Source of the DNA: Allobosea vaviloviae
GTDB lineage: Bacteria; Pseudomonadota; Alphaproteobacteria; Rhizobiales; Beijerinckiaceae
DNA length: 64,000 nucleotides
Reading direction: 5' to 3'
Assembly: GCF_001298265.1 (NCBI RefSeq)
Contig: NZ_LGSZ01000031.1
Span: forward strand, 149,613 to 213,612
Shown here: piece after piece, positions 34,155-44,190 of the stretch
How positions within the stretch are numbered: position 1 is the stretch's first letter
Layout: the number at the start of each line of letters is the position of its first letter
Notes under the pieces: generated by a model
What the model was told of the DNA's origin: nothing
Databases searched by the model: none
Seen by the model: only the letters and a program-made list of their open reading frames with translations
Translations under genes and position numbers: made by a program

Positions 34155-34559
34155 GTGAAAACCGTCCTGACGGCCTATGCCGCCACCGCAATCGCCTTTC
34201 TCGCGATCGACGCGGTCTGGCTCTCGACCATGGCAAACCTGCTGTATCGCCCGCTGCTGGGCGACATGCTCAGCCCCAGCTTCGCGCTGGCGCCCGCCGT
34301 GCTGTTTTATGTCATCTATGTCGGCGGCATCGTCTTCTTCGCGATCCTGCCGGCGCTCGAGGCGCAGCTGTTCCGCAAGGCGGTGCTCAACGGCGCCGCG
34401 CTCGGCTTCGTGGCCTATGCAACCTACGACCTGACCAACCAGGCGACATTGCGGAACTGGCCCGCGATCGTCACCATTGCCGACCTGATCTGGGGCACGC
34501 TGCTGACGGCGACCGCCTCGGCGGTCGGCTACGCGGCCGCGCGCCGCGTCGCGGGCTGA
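34155..34559 (+). CDS. DUF2177 family membrane protein
   Basis: A 134-aa membrane protein with four predicted helices and the family motifs FLAIDAVWLSTMANLLYRP and VLNGAALGFVAYATYDLTNQATLRNWP. It starts with GTG at 34155, with GGAG eight bases upstream. The function is unknown. It is divergent from the DUF2147 gene and convergent with the carboxylase beta gene. Confidence 0.88.
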   Translation: MKTVLTAYAATAIAFLAIDAVWLSTMANLLYRPLLGDMLSPSFALAPAVLFYVIYVGGIVFFAILPALEAQLFRKAVLNGAALGFVAYATYDLTNQATLRNWPAIVTIADLIWGTLLTATASAVGYAAARRVAG

Positions 34560-34615
34560 GGGCACGGCGCGCGATCAGGTCACGCCTCTCCCGTCATTGC
34601 GCCGGCACTGACGGC

Positions 34616-36223
<1,608 letters not shown>

Positions 36224-36338
36224 GGCGCGCGCTCCCAGGCGAATTGTTCTTGCCGGGTTATGGCGCGGCGCGGCGCAAACGCCAACCGGCGCGGATGCTC
36301 ACAGGGGCAAGCGAAAATCCGCAATGCCGTCCGGGGGG

Positions 36339-36539
36339 CTATTCTCTGGCCTTGTTGATCGAGCCGGTCACGCTCGGCCCCGCCACGGCCCCGATCGCGC
36401 CGCCTGCAACCGCCCCGATCGGCCCCAGCACGATCGCGCCGGCCCCGGCCCCCGCCGCCGCGCCGGCGATGCGCTGGTCGGTATTGGTGCAGGCCCCAAG
36501 GCACGCCGCAACGGCGGCCGCGAGCATGAATTTGGTCAT
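36339..36539 (-). CDS. Small glycine-zipper lipoprotein
   Basis: A 66-aa protein with a lipoprotein signal peptide ending at the lipobox LGAC (Cys at residue 15), then a Gly/Ala-rich segment (RIAGAAAGAGAGAIVLGPIGAVAGGAIGAVAG) of the glycine-zipper type. AGGGA lies about 8 bases upstream of the ATG at 36539. It is too short and simple for a function to be assigned. Confidence 0.7.
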   Translation of the reverse strand: MTKFMLAAAVAACLGACTNTDQRIAGAAAGAGAGAIVLGPIGAVAGGAIGAVAGPSVTGSINKARE

Positions 36540-36625
36540 GATCGTCCCTTCCCTCTCCGTCTGTCCGTGACGGGCAGGATGGGCGGGCTTGGTCAACGGG
36601 AGGTAAACTGGGCGTTTCGCGCCGC

Positions 36626-37342
36626 TCAGGGAACGATTGTCGGCCCGAAGATGCGCTCGAACTGCGCACGCAACTCGGCATCGACATCCGCCATCGTCAG
36701 CGGCAGCCCGAGGTCGACGAGCGAGGTCACGCCATGCTCGCTGACGCCGCAGGGTACGATGCCGTCGAAATGCGACAGATCAGGCTCAACATTGAGTGAA
36801 ATGCCGTGGAACGAGACCCAGCGCCGCACGCGAATGCCGATCGCGGCGATCTTGTCCTCGGCGGATGCTCCTGATGGTCCAGCCGCCTTCTCCGGCCGGC
36901 GCACCCAGACGCCGACGCGGTGCTCGCGCCGCTCGCCCCGGATGTTGAAGCCGTCGAGCGTGGCGATCAGCCAGGATTCGAGCGCCGCGACGAATCGCCG
37001 GAGATCGGGCTCCCGCCGCTTCAGATCGAGCATGACATAGGCCACGCGCTGGCCCGGCCCGTGATAGGTAAACTGCCCGCCCCGGCCGCTGCGATGCACC
37101 GGGAATCGGTCCGGCGCGATCAAATCCTCGTCCCTGGCCGAGGTGCCGGCGGTGTAGAGCGGCGGGTGCTCGACCAGCCAGACCCGCTCGCGGGCCAGCC
37201 CGTCGGCGATCAGCCCGGCCCGCATCTCCATCTCGGCGACGGCGTCGTCATAGCCGACGAGGCCCTCTGCCACGACCCATTCGACCGGCGCGGAGCCGGC
37301 AGAGCTGAGGAACAATTCGGCAAGCGCCTCGCGCGTCTTCAC
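36626..37342 (-). CDS. lipB: Octanoyl-[ACP]:protein N-octanoyltransferase
   Basis: LipB moves octanoyl groups from ACP to lipoyl domains, the first step of lipoate synthesis. The 238-aa product contains [20 protein letters not shown] (88-107), [17 protein letters not shown] with the conserved Lys at about 164, and the catalytic Cys at about 198 in GIVPCGV. Length and motifs are standard. Confidence 0.95.
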   Translation of the reverse strand: MKTREALAELFLSSAGSAPVEWVVAEGLVGYDDAVAEMEMRAGLIADGLARERVWLVEHPPLYTAGTSARDEDLIAPDRFPVHRSGRGGQFTYHGPGQRVAYVMLDLKRREPDLRRFVAALESWLIATLDGFNIRGERREHRVGVWVRRPEKAAGPSGASAEDKIAAIGIRVRRWVSFHGISLNVEPDLSHFDGIVPCGVSEHGVTSLVDLGLPLTMADVDAELRAQFERIFGPTIVP

Positions 37343-37464
37343 TGCGCATTAACCCTGTTTGGCCCAACCTCGACATCGAAGCGGCGGCCAGCCTCATGCT
37401 CCCTGAAAGGGCAGCAGGCAAGTTTCGTTGTAGCGATTCTCAAGTGGTGTTCCGGAGGCAGGAC

Positions 37465-37734
37465 TTGAAGGCCGATCTCGATCTCGTACCTGTCGAACTC
37501 ACCGTCGTGCTCGGCTCCGCCCGGATGCCGATCTACAAATTGCTGCGCATGGGCCGTGGCGCGATCATCGAACTCAATGCCAGCGAGACCGACGAGGTCC
37601 AGATTCTCGCCAACAATCACCCCTTCGCCAAGGGAATCGTCGTCGTCAGCGGCTCGCGCATCTCCGTCGAGATCACGCAGATGCTGAAACGGCCGACGGT
37701 CTACACCCTTCAGAGCGTCGCTGCGGCCGCCTGA
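37465..37734 (+). CDS. FliN-like SpoA-domain protein
   Basis: A small protein matching the SpoA/FliN domain: LDLVPVELTVVLGSARMPIYKLLRMGRGAIIEL, then EVQILANNHPFAKGIVVVSGSRISVEIT. FliN forms part of the flagellar switch complex. Here no other flagellar genes are nearby. I place the start at a TTG (37465), because GGAGG lies about 7 bases upstream and conservation begins there, giving 89 aa; an earlier start at 37396 is possible. It could be an orphan or secondary FliN. Confidence 0.7.
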   Translation: MKADLDLVPVELTVVLGSARMPIYKLLRMGRGAIIELNASETDEVQILANNHPFAKGIVVVSGSRISVEITQMLKRPTVYTLQSVAAAA

Positions 37735-37834
37735 TCGCCTTTTCCTTCGCAATGCCCTTGTGGCGAGGGATTCGATTTGCTAGACCCGCGCCGCTCCGGA
37801 GTTCACCGCCTCAGTGCGGATTGCCGGAGCCGTC

Positions 37835-37919
37835 GCGGTCATGGCGGAATTGGTAGACGCACTACCTTGAGGTGGTAGCGGGGAGACCCGTGGAGGTTCG
37901 AGTCCTCTTGACCGCACCA
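37835..37919 (+). tRNA. tRNA-Leu (anticodon GAG)
   Basis: An 85-nt cloverleaf. The acceptor stem is GCGGTCA (37835-37841) with TGACCGC (37909-37915), the D-arm is GGCGGAATTGGTAGACGC, the anticodon arm is CTACC-TTGAGGT-GGTAG with anticodon GAG, and a long variable arm typical of tRNA-Leu is followed by the GGTTCGAGTCC T-loop. The A discriminator and CCA (37916-37919) are encoded. It reads leucine CUC/CUU codons. Confidence 0.95.
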
Positions 37920-37937
37920 GATTGGGGCACCAGCCCG

Positions 37938-37970
37938 GCGAACGGCGATCCGCAAGGGTCGCCGTTCGCG
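37938..37970 (+). terminator. Probable terminator downstream of tRNA-Leu
   Basis: A perfect 11-bp hairpin, GCGAACGGCGA/TCGCCGTTCGC (37938-37948 with 37959-37969), 19 bp after the tRNA, followed by GTTTCG. The T run is short, so termination strength is uncertain. Confidence 0.6.
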
Positions 37971-38108
37971 TTTCGGGCCCTCGCCGCATGGTTTTCGCCG
38001 CGATTCCGCCTTGCTGCGTTGCAACAGCGCGGGGTCGCTGACACAAGAGCGACCGGCACCTCTCGCCGAATCCACCTCTGATCGACACTCGAATGGCGGA
38101 GCGGGCCG

Positions 38109-39515
38109 ATGACGGACACCCACAAGGCTTCCGGCGACACGCTCGAACGCCCAATCCGCGACGAGGATGGGGCAATCGATTCCGCACTGGTCGAACAGGT
38201 TTCGCAGGCGCTGCTGCTGTCGGACCTGACGACGCTGCGCGCCGTCGTCGCCGATATGCACGAGGCGGATCTCGGCGCGCTGCTCGAGGCGCTGGATACC
38301 GAAGAGCGGCCGCGGCTGATCTCTCTGCTCGGCGCCGACTTCGACTTCACCGCCCTGACCGAGGTCGACGATTCGGTCCGTGAGGAGATTCTCGAGGAGC
38401 TCTCGGCGCAGACCGTGGCCGAGGGCGTGCGCGACCTCGACACCGACGATGCCGTCTACATCCTCGAGGACCTCGACGACGCCGACAAGAAGGAGGTCCT
38501 CGACCGGCTGACGCCGGCTGAGCGCATCGTCCTGCAGCAGGGCCTGGATTATCCCGAGGACAGCGCCGGCCGGCGCATGCAGAGCGAAATCCTCGCCGTG
38601 CCCGCCTTCTGGAACGTCGGCCAGACGATCGACCATCTGCGCCAGACCGACAATCTGCCCGAGCGGTTCTTCGAGATCCTGGTCGCCGACCCGGCCCATC
38701 ACTTCGTCGGCTCGGTGCCGCTCGACCGGCTGCTGCGCAACAAGCGCCCTGTGGCGATCTCGACCCTTGTCGACGAGGACAGCCGCGCCGTGAAGGCGAC
38801 GGACGACATCGAGGACGTGGCGCGCATGTTCCAGCGCTACAACCTGATCGCGACGCCCGTCGTCGACGACGCCGGGCGTCTGGTCGGCGTGATCACCATC
38901 GACGACATCGTCGACGTGATCGAGGAAGCGGCCGACGACGACGTCAAGCAGCTCGGCGGCGTGCGCGCCGACGAAGAGCTCTCCGACCCGGTGCCGCTGA
39001 TCGCCCGCAGCCGCTTCAGCTGGCTCTTCATCAACCTGGTGACCTCGTTTCTCGCCGCGGCCGTGATGAGCCTGTTCGAAGCACAGCTCTCCCAGGTCGT
39101 GGCGCTCGCGATCCTGGCGCCGGTGGTGGCGAGCCAGGGCGGCAACGCCGCCACGCAGACGATGACGGTCGCGGTGCGGGCGCTGGCGACGCAGGAACTC
39201 GGCGCCTGGAACATGCGCCGCTTCTTCACTCGCGAGATGATCGTCGGGCTGATCAACGGCGTGGGCTTCGCGCTGATCACCGGCGTGGTCGCTGCCCTCT
39301 GGTTCGGCAGCCAGGGCCTCGGCGTCGTCATCGCCATCGCCATGGTGGTCAACCTGCTCGCGGCAGCGATCGCTGGCGTCGTCATCCCCGTCGTGCTCGA
39401 CCGCTATGAAGTCGACCCGGCGATAGCGTCCGGGACCTTTGTCACGACCGTCACGGACGTCGTCGGCTTCTTCTCGTTCCTGGGCGTCGCAGCGATCTGG
39501 CTCGCGCATCGCTGA
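38109..39515 (+). CDS. mgtE: Magnesium transporter MgtE
   Basis: MgtE is a gated Mg2+ channel of the inner membrane. The 468-aa product has the superhelical N-domain (LLLSDLTTLRAVVADMHEADLGALLEAL), a CBS pair with ILVADPAHHFVGSVPLDRLL and ATPVVDDAGRLVGVITIDDIVDVIEEA, and a C-terminal set of five transmembrane helices containing LAPVVASQGGNAATQTMTVAVRAL. Length and domains are standard. Confidence 0.96.
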   Translation: MTDTHKASGDTLERPIRDEDGAIDSALVEQVSQALLLSDLTTLRAVVADMHEADLGALLEALDTEERPRLISLLGADFDFTALTEVDDSVREEILEELSAQTVAEGVRDLDTDDAVYILEDLDDADKKEVLDRLTPAERIVLQQGLDYPEDSAGRRMQSEILAVPAFWNVGQTIDHLRQTDNLPERFFEILVADPAHHFVGSVPLDRLLRNKRPVAISTLVDEDSRAVKATDDIEDVARMFQRYNLIATPVVDDAGRLVGVITIDDIVDVIEEAADDDVKQLGGVRADEELSDPVPLIARSRFSWLFINLVTSFLAAAVMSLFEAQLSQVVALAILAPVVASQGGNAATQTMTVAVRALATQELGAWNMRRFFTREMIVGLINGVGFALITGVVAALWFGSQGLGVVIAIAMVVNLLAAAIAGVVIPVVLDRYEVDPAIASGTFVTTVTDVVGFFSFLGVAAIWLAHR

Positions 39516-39606
39516 CGCGAGGCATGCTGACGCAGCAGCCCTCCCGGCTGGACCGATTTCGGTAACGTAAACCCGCCGTCAAGTTTTCTCCACGATCTTG
39601 CGCGAC

Positions 39607-40551
39607 ATGACGTCCCGCCGCATGAAAATCGTCCAGCCCTTGTCCCTCCTCGCCGCTGCGGCTTTCGCGGTCCTCGGCGGTTGCGTCGCGCTGGAGGGCA
39701 ACTATCCGGCCAAGGGCGATGCACGCCCGCATCCCGGCGTCGCGCAGGCGCACACCTACCCGATTCACGGGATCGACATCTCGCGCTGGCAGGGCGAGAT
39801 CGACTGGACCGCCGTCAAAGGCGCTGGAACCCGTTTCGTCTACATGAAAGCGACCGAGGGCGGCGACCACATCGATCCGGCCTTTCAGCGCAACTGGGAG
39901 GGCGCGCGCCGCGCCGGCATCCCGCGCGGCGCCTATCACTTCGTTTTCTGGTGCCGTCCGGCCCATGAACAGGCGCTCTGGTTCAAGCAGCAGATTCCCA
40001 ACGATCCCGACGCCTTGCCACCTGTGCTCGACGTCGAATGGAACGGCCATTCGAAGACCTGCCCGCAGAAGATCGACCGCTCGCTGGCGCTGGAGAAGAT
40101 CCAGCTGATGCTGACCGAGCTCGAACAGCTCACCGGCAAGAAGCCGATCATCTATACCGACATCACCTTCCACAAGGACGTGCTGGAGGGCCAGTTCAAC
40201 AACTACCCCTACTGGATCCGCTCGACCGCCGCCCTGCCCGAGGCCCGCTACACCGAGCGGCCCTGGGCCTTCTGGCAGTTCACCACCACCGGCCGCGTGC
40301 CCGGCATCAAGGGCGATGTCGATCGCAACGCCTTCTTCGGCAATGAGGGCCAGTTCGACGGCTGGCGCCAGGGCGAGTTCGACATCGGCACGCGCCGCTG
40401 GGACAAGCCCAAGCCCGTGCCGCCGCAGCCGAGCCCGGGTCCCGAGCGACCTGCGGCACCGACTCCTGCCACCGCGCGGATTCCGGGCAGCATCGCGCCG
40501 ATCGCGTCGTCGTTCCAGCCGCCCGACGACGAGACAGCGCAGGCCGATTGA
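39607..40551 (+). CDS. GH25 lysozyme-like lipoprotein
   Basis: A muramidase-like glycosidase. The 314-aa product starts with a lipoprotein signal ending LGGC (Cys at about 26), so it is predicted to be lipid-anchored. The GH25 domain has GIDISRWQGEIDW with D57, KATEGGDHIDP, and PPVLDVEWNG with D142 and E144, matching the catalytic DxE of the family. The C-terminus is Pro-rich. It stands directly before a paralogue. The start is uncertain (TTG at 39598 or ATG at 39607/39622); I chose 39607. Confidence 0.88.
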   Translation: MTSRRMKIVQPLSLLAAAAFAVLGGCVALEGNYPAKGDARPHPGVAQAHTYPIHGIDISRWQGEIDWTAVKGAGTRFVYMKATEGGDHIDPAFQRNWEGARRAGIPRGAYHFVFWCRPAHEQALWFKQQIPNDPDALPPVLDVEWNGHSKTCPQKIDRSLALEKIQLMLTELEQLTGKKPIIYTDITFHKDVLEGQFNNYPYWIRSTAALPEARYTERPWAFWQFTTTGRVPGIKGDVDRNAFFGNEGQFDGWRQGEFDIGTRRWDKPKPVPPQPSPGPERPAAPTPATARIPGSIAPIASSFQPPDDETAQAD

Positions 40552-40685
40552 GCGCCTGCGGCGGCGGCCATGGCCTGCCGGGTTAACCAAAGCTGAAACA
40601 AGCCCGGCGCGTTTGATCCAAATCTAACCGGCTCTTAACCGTCGCATCCGCATCTCGAAGGACGAAGCGGGACAAGGAGTTGCCG

Positions 40686-41630
40686 GTGCCATCTCGGTTC
40701 TTGGAGCGGACGACGATTCTGGGGCGGACGCGATACGGCGCCATCGCGCTCGGCGGCCTGCTGACGTTGCTGTCGACGCCCGCCGCTGCGCTTTACCCCA
40801 AGAAGAGCGATTCCGCGCCGCATCACGGCGTCCGCGAGGCACGTCGACAGGCCATCCAGGGCATCGACGTCTCGCGCTGGCAGGGCGAGATCGACTGGGA
40901 CAAGGTCAAGGACGCCGGCACGCGCTTCGCCTTCATCAAGGCCACCGAGGGCGGCGACCATCTCGATCCGAATTTCCGCCGCAACTGGTCCGAGGCGAAG
41001 AAGGCCGGCATCGCACGCGGCGCCTACCACTTCGTCTGGTGGTGCCGCCCGGCGAAGGACCAGGTCCGCTGGATGAAGCGCCACATCCCGCGCGACCCCG
41101 ACGCGCTGCCGCCCGTGCTCGACGTCGAATGGCAGAACGGCTCGCAATGCGACCGCAAGGTCTCGCGCGAGGATGCCCTTGAAAAGATGCGCATCATGCT
41201 CGCGGCCTTGCAGGCGCACACCGGCAAGAAGCCGATCATTTACACCGACATCAACTTCCACGAGGACATCCTCGAGGGCGAGCTCAACGACTATCCCTAC
41301 TGGCTGCGCTCGACCGCAGCGCCGCTGAAGCATCGCTACAACCGCGAAAAATGGGAATTCTGGCAGTTCACCACGACTGGCCGCGTGCCGGGCATCACCG
41401 GCGACGTCGACCGCAATGCCTTTTTCGGCTCCGAGCATGAGTTCACCGCCTGGCGCGAGGGCCGCTTCGACATCGGTGCCCGCACATGGCGTGGCGGCGA
41501 GCCGAAGGTCGCAAGAGGCAAGGCGCCGGCAACCTCGGCGGGTTCGCGTGCGCCCAAGGCGGCCGGCGGCACGGCGCTGCGCATCGCCCCGCCGGCGAAG
41601 ATCCCGCAGCGAACCGCCCACAACGACTGA
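40686..41630 (+). CDS. GH25 lysozyme-like secreted protein (paralogue)
   Basis: A second GH25 family enzyme of 314 aa, with a hydrophobic signal (about residues 10-35, no lipobox). The domain has GIDVSRWQGEIDW with D61, KATEGGDHLDP, and PPVLDVEWQN with D146 and E148. The two are clearly paralogues with shared long motifs (IIYTDI, YPYW, FWQFTTTGRVPGI). AAGGAG lies six bases before the GTG at 40686. The tail is basic. Probably arose by tandem duplication, with a change in anchoring. Confidence 0.88.
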   Translation: MPSRFLERTTILGRTRYGAIALGGLLTLLSTPAAALYPKKSDSAPHHGVREARRQAIQGIDVSRWQGEIDWDKVKDAGTRFAFIKATEGGDHLDPNFRRNWSEAKKAGIARGAYHFVWWCRPAKDQVRWMKRHIPRDPDALPPVLDVEWQNGSQCDRKVSREDALEKMRIMLAALQAHTGKKPIIYTDINFHEDILEGELNDYPYWLRSTAAPLKHRYNREKWEFWQFTTTGRVPGITGDVDRNAFFGSEHEFTAWREGRFDIGARTWRGGEPKVARGKAPATSAGSRAPKAAGGTALRIAPPAKIPQRTAHND

Positions 41631-41714
41631 GGCAGGCAGGCAGCGTCATCGAACTGTCATGGCCCGGGCGCAGGGGTCTCGCTCCTGCCAGCGAGCTCGC
41701 CGATCACCATCACG

Positions 41715-42725
41715 ATGCCCTCCCCGACCGCTATTGCCGACGCGCAGTCCAGCATGGGCATCATCTGGGCCTATCGCTTCGATGCCGATGGCGTGCCGAC
41801 GCTGATCGCGCGCGAGGCCGTGCCCGGCGTCGATCCGTCAGAGGGTTTCGTCTGGATCCATCTCGACCTCGTCCATAGCCGCGCCAAGGCCTGGATCACC
41901 GAGCAGTCCTGGCTGCCGGCAGCCGCCGAGGACATGTTCGTTTCGCCGGAAAGCCATCAGCGGCTCGACCATTCCTCCGAGCTCGCCTGGGGCATTGCCC
42001 ACGACCTCGTCCGCGACATCGCCTCCGATTCCGATCTGGTCGGCGCGTTGTACTGGATCGTCGGCGAGCGGCTGCTGGTCACCGGCCGGCGCGATGCCCT
42101 GCAGTCGATCAGGCTTGCAGCCGATGCGCTCAACCGCGGCGAAGCGGTCGAGGGCCCGGTAGCCCTGTTCGAGCAGATCATCGAATACATCATCGACGAC
42201 GTTACCCGGGCGGTTGTCCGGCTGATGGACGAGACCGACAGCGTCGAGGACCATGTTTTGGCCGATCGGTTTGACGACGCTCCGGCCCGCGTCGGCGCTG
42301 TCAGGCGCATGGCGGTGCTCCTGCACCGCCAGATCGGCGGGGTGCATCTGCTGTTTTGCCGCCTCCCCCGGACCCATTCCGGCCGCCAAGCGCCCGAAGA
42401 GGTCAAGGCCGCCGCCGCCCGCCTGCTCCAACGCATCGACGGACTGCATCACGACGTCCAGTCGGTGCAGGATCGGGCGAGGCTGCTGCAGGACGAGACG
42501 ACGGCGCGCACCGCAAGCCAGACCAACAGGCAGCTCTATGTGCTGTCGATCCTGACGGCTCTGTTCATGCCGGCAACCTTCATCACCGGCCTGTTCGGGA
42601 TCAATGTGAAGGGCCTGCCCTGGATGGAGCACGATCTCGGCGCGTTTTTCGTCGCACTCACCTGCATCGGCGCCGCCCTGCTGACGCTGATCCTGCTGCG
42701 GCGCAGGGGCATCATCGGCGGTTGA
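41715..42725 (+). CDS. CorA-family metal ion transporter (ZntB-like)
   Basis: A 336-aa transporter of divalent cations. The long cytoplasmic N-domain ends in the helix ARLLQDETTARTASQTNRQLYVLSILTALFMPATFITGLFGINVKGLPW. GIN replaces the GMN of classical CorA, a change known from ZntB-like members. Two transmembrane helices close the protein. Mg2+ versus Zn2+ cannot be decided by sequence alone. Confidence 0.88.
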   Translation: MPSPTAIADAQSSMGIIWAYRFDADGVPTLIAREAVPGVDPSEGFVWIHLDLVHSRAKAWITEQSWLPAAAEDMFVSPESHQRLDHSSELAWGIAHDLVRDIASDSDLVGALYWIVGERLLVTGRRDALQSIRLAADALNRGEAVEGPVALFEQIIEYIIDDVTRAVVRLMDETDSVEDHVLADRFDDAPARVGAVRRMAVLLHRQIGGVHLLFCRLPRTHSGRQAPEEVKAAAARLLQRIDGLHHDVQSVQDRARLLQDETTARTASQTNRQLYVLSILTALFMPATFITGLFGINVKGLPWMEHDLGAFFVALTCIGAALLTLILLRRRGIIGG

Positions 42726-42731
42726 ACGCGG

Positions 42732-43649
42732 CTATCCGCCCGCCGACAGTCCCGCCCAGCCGTGATAGCCGACATAAAGCCCGACGAGGATGATGAGGCC
42801 GCCTGATAGATAGGGCGCCCTCCGAGCGAATTCCCCGAACCATGACCAGCGTCGCGTCGCATGCCGGACGCTGAGCGCAGCCGCAGCGCCGACGGCGACC
42901 AGCGTGATCGCCAAGCCGATGGAGAAGCACAGCACCAGCGCGAAGCCCAGTGTCAGTTCCTTCAGCTGCAGGCAGAGCAGCAGCACCGTGATCGCCGCCG
43001 GGCAGGGAATCAGTCCGCCGGTCAGGCCGAAGAGCACGATCTGCCAGGTGGTCGCCTCCCGGCCCGTGAAGCGGCGGCGGATATCCTCCGCATGCGCCCG
43101 CTCATGCGCATCCTGATGGCCGTCGGCTTCGGCCAGGATGGTCCCTCCCGCAGAGCCGAACGGCACCGCATCGCGAGGTCCATCGTGATGGTGGTAATTG
43201 TGGTGGGCGCCGTGCCCGTGGTCGCGCGCATGGTCGTGATCATGATGATAATCATGGTGGTGACCGTGATCATGCGACTGATGTCGCGCCTCCGTCGCCG
43301 GATGCTGGTCGCGCCAGGTGCGCCACAGCATCCACAGCGCCAGCGCGATGATCACGCCCGCCGAGGCCAGCTGGAAATAGGGCTCGAACGTCTCCGACGC
43401 GACATCGCGCCAGAGATAGAGGCCGCCCAGCGCGATACCCCAGACGACGAGCGTGTGCGACGCCGTAGCCGCCAGCCCGAGCAACACGGCCTGCGTCACC
43501 GTCCCTCGGATCGCGATGATGAAAGCCGCCATCATCGTCTTGGAGTGGCCGGGCTCCAGCCCGTGCAGCGCACCGAGCAGGATCGCGCTGGGAACGAACA
43601 GCCAGGCCTGCCCGGCCCCCTGCTGGATCAGTTCGGCGAAAGACGGCAT
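42732..43649 (-). CDS. Nickel/cobalt efflux protein RcnA/NicO family
   Basis: A 305-aa membrane exporter for Ni2+ or Co2+. Six or more helices, with LLGALHGLEPGHSKTMMAAF at the N-terminus and GLTGGLIPCPAAITVLLLCLQLKE late. Between them lies a long cytoplasmic His-rich loop (HDHGHHHDYHHDHDHARDHG, continuing HHNYHHHDG) that would bind metal. It is followed upstream by the rcnR-like gene, so the two are probably co-transcribed. Confidence 0.92.
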   Translation of the reverse strand: MPSFAELIQQGAGQAWLFVPSAILLGALHGLEPGHSKTMMAAFIIAIRGTVTQAVLLGLAATASHTLVVWGIALGGLYLWRDVASETFEPYFQLASAGVIIALALWMLWRTWRDQHPATEARHQSHDHGHHHDYHHDHDHARDHGHGAHHNYHHHDGPRDAVPFGSAGGTILAEADGHQDAHERAHAEDIRRRFTGREATTWQIVLFGLTGGLIPCPAAITVLLLCLQLKELTLGFALVLCFSIGLAITLVAVGAAAALSVRHATRRWSWFGEFARRAPYLSGGLIILVGLYVGYHGWAGLSAGG

Positions 43650-43656
43650 CGGCGCC

Positions 43657-43923
43657 TCACAGATATTTGGTCAGGGCCTTGAGCCCGTCGATGGTGCGCC
43701 GCATCTCGGGCGTCGCCGCCTGCCCATGGTCGAACAGGTGATGCTCGATATGGTCGAAGATCAGCAGCTCCTTGACCTTCTCCAGCGCCTTCTCGACCGC
43801 CTGGAGCTGCTGCACGACATCGGGCACGTCGCGCCCCGTCTCGACCATCCCGACGACGGTGCCGAGATGCCCCTGCGCCCGGCGCAGGCGCTTGATGATG
43901 TCAGGGTTCATCCCGTGGCTCAT
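43657..43923 (-). CDS. RcnR/FrmR-family transcriptional repressor
   Basis: An 88-aa four-helix repressor of the CsoR/RcnR/FrmR family, which release DNA when they bind Ni, Co, Cu or formaldehyde. It has H3 (MSHGM), the DNA-contacting RLRRAQGHLGTVVGMVE, and H58/H62 (FDHIEHHLF). By my manual alignment, the family Cys that normally lies near position 35 is replaced by Val33 (GRDVPDVVQQL). The gene sits 7 bp upstream of the nickel/cobalt exporter gene. Confidence 0.9.
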   Translation of the reverse strand: MSHGMNPDIIKRLRRAQGHLGTVVGMVETGRDVPDVVQQLQAVEKALEKVKELLIFDHIEHHLFDHGQAATPEMRRTIDGLKALTKYL

Positions 43924-43926
43924 AAC

Positions 43927-43956
43927 GCCTATCCTATCCCCCTGGATAGGATAGGC
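43927..43956. promoter_or_regulatory. Operator-like palindrome of the RcnR/RcnA operon
   Basis: A perfect inverted repeat, GCCTATCCTATCC (43927-43939) and GGATAGGATAGGC (43944-43956), around CCCT. It starts three bases upstream of the repressor ATG. A C/G tract flanked by A/T is a known feature of RcnR/CsoR sites, and this matches it. It overlaps the leader and ribosome site, so binding would block expression of both genes. Confidence 0.8.
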
Positions 43957-43968
43957 AAGCGTCTATAC

Positions 43969-44061
43969 CGTCATGCTCGCCCTAGTGGCGAGCCTCCACG
44001 CCTTGACCACCGCACGCGCCGAAGGACAACGTGGATGGCCGGGACAAGCCCGACCATGACG
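43969..44061. repeat. Extragenic dyad, GTCATGCTCGCC variant
   Basis: Starts CGTCATGCTCGCCCTAGTGG and ends ACAAGCCCGACCATGACGG. It lies between the repressor and isovaleryl-CoA dehydrogenase genes, which diverge, and is the least perfect of the set; only the ends and some inner stretches pair. Confidence 0.6.
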
Positions 44062-44190
44062 GAAAGGCGCGGCACGGCGTCGATGCCTAAACCCTGTTCG
44101 CGCCCGCGCGCACTGACTTGGGCGCCATCCGCGCTATAAGTCGGGAAACGGCGCGCGCCGTCGCCGCGCCGGCCCAACGGGAGGTTCATC

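Noticed and set aside
43044..43330. His-rich low-complexity DNA within the nickel/cobalt exporter gene, which looked like a tandem repeat
   Set aside because: The repetition is explained by the His/Asp/Gly-rich metal-binding loop of the encoded protein.
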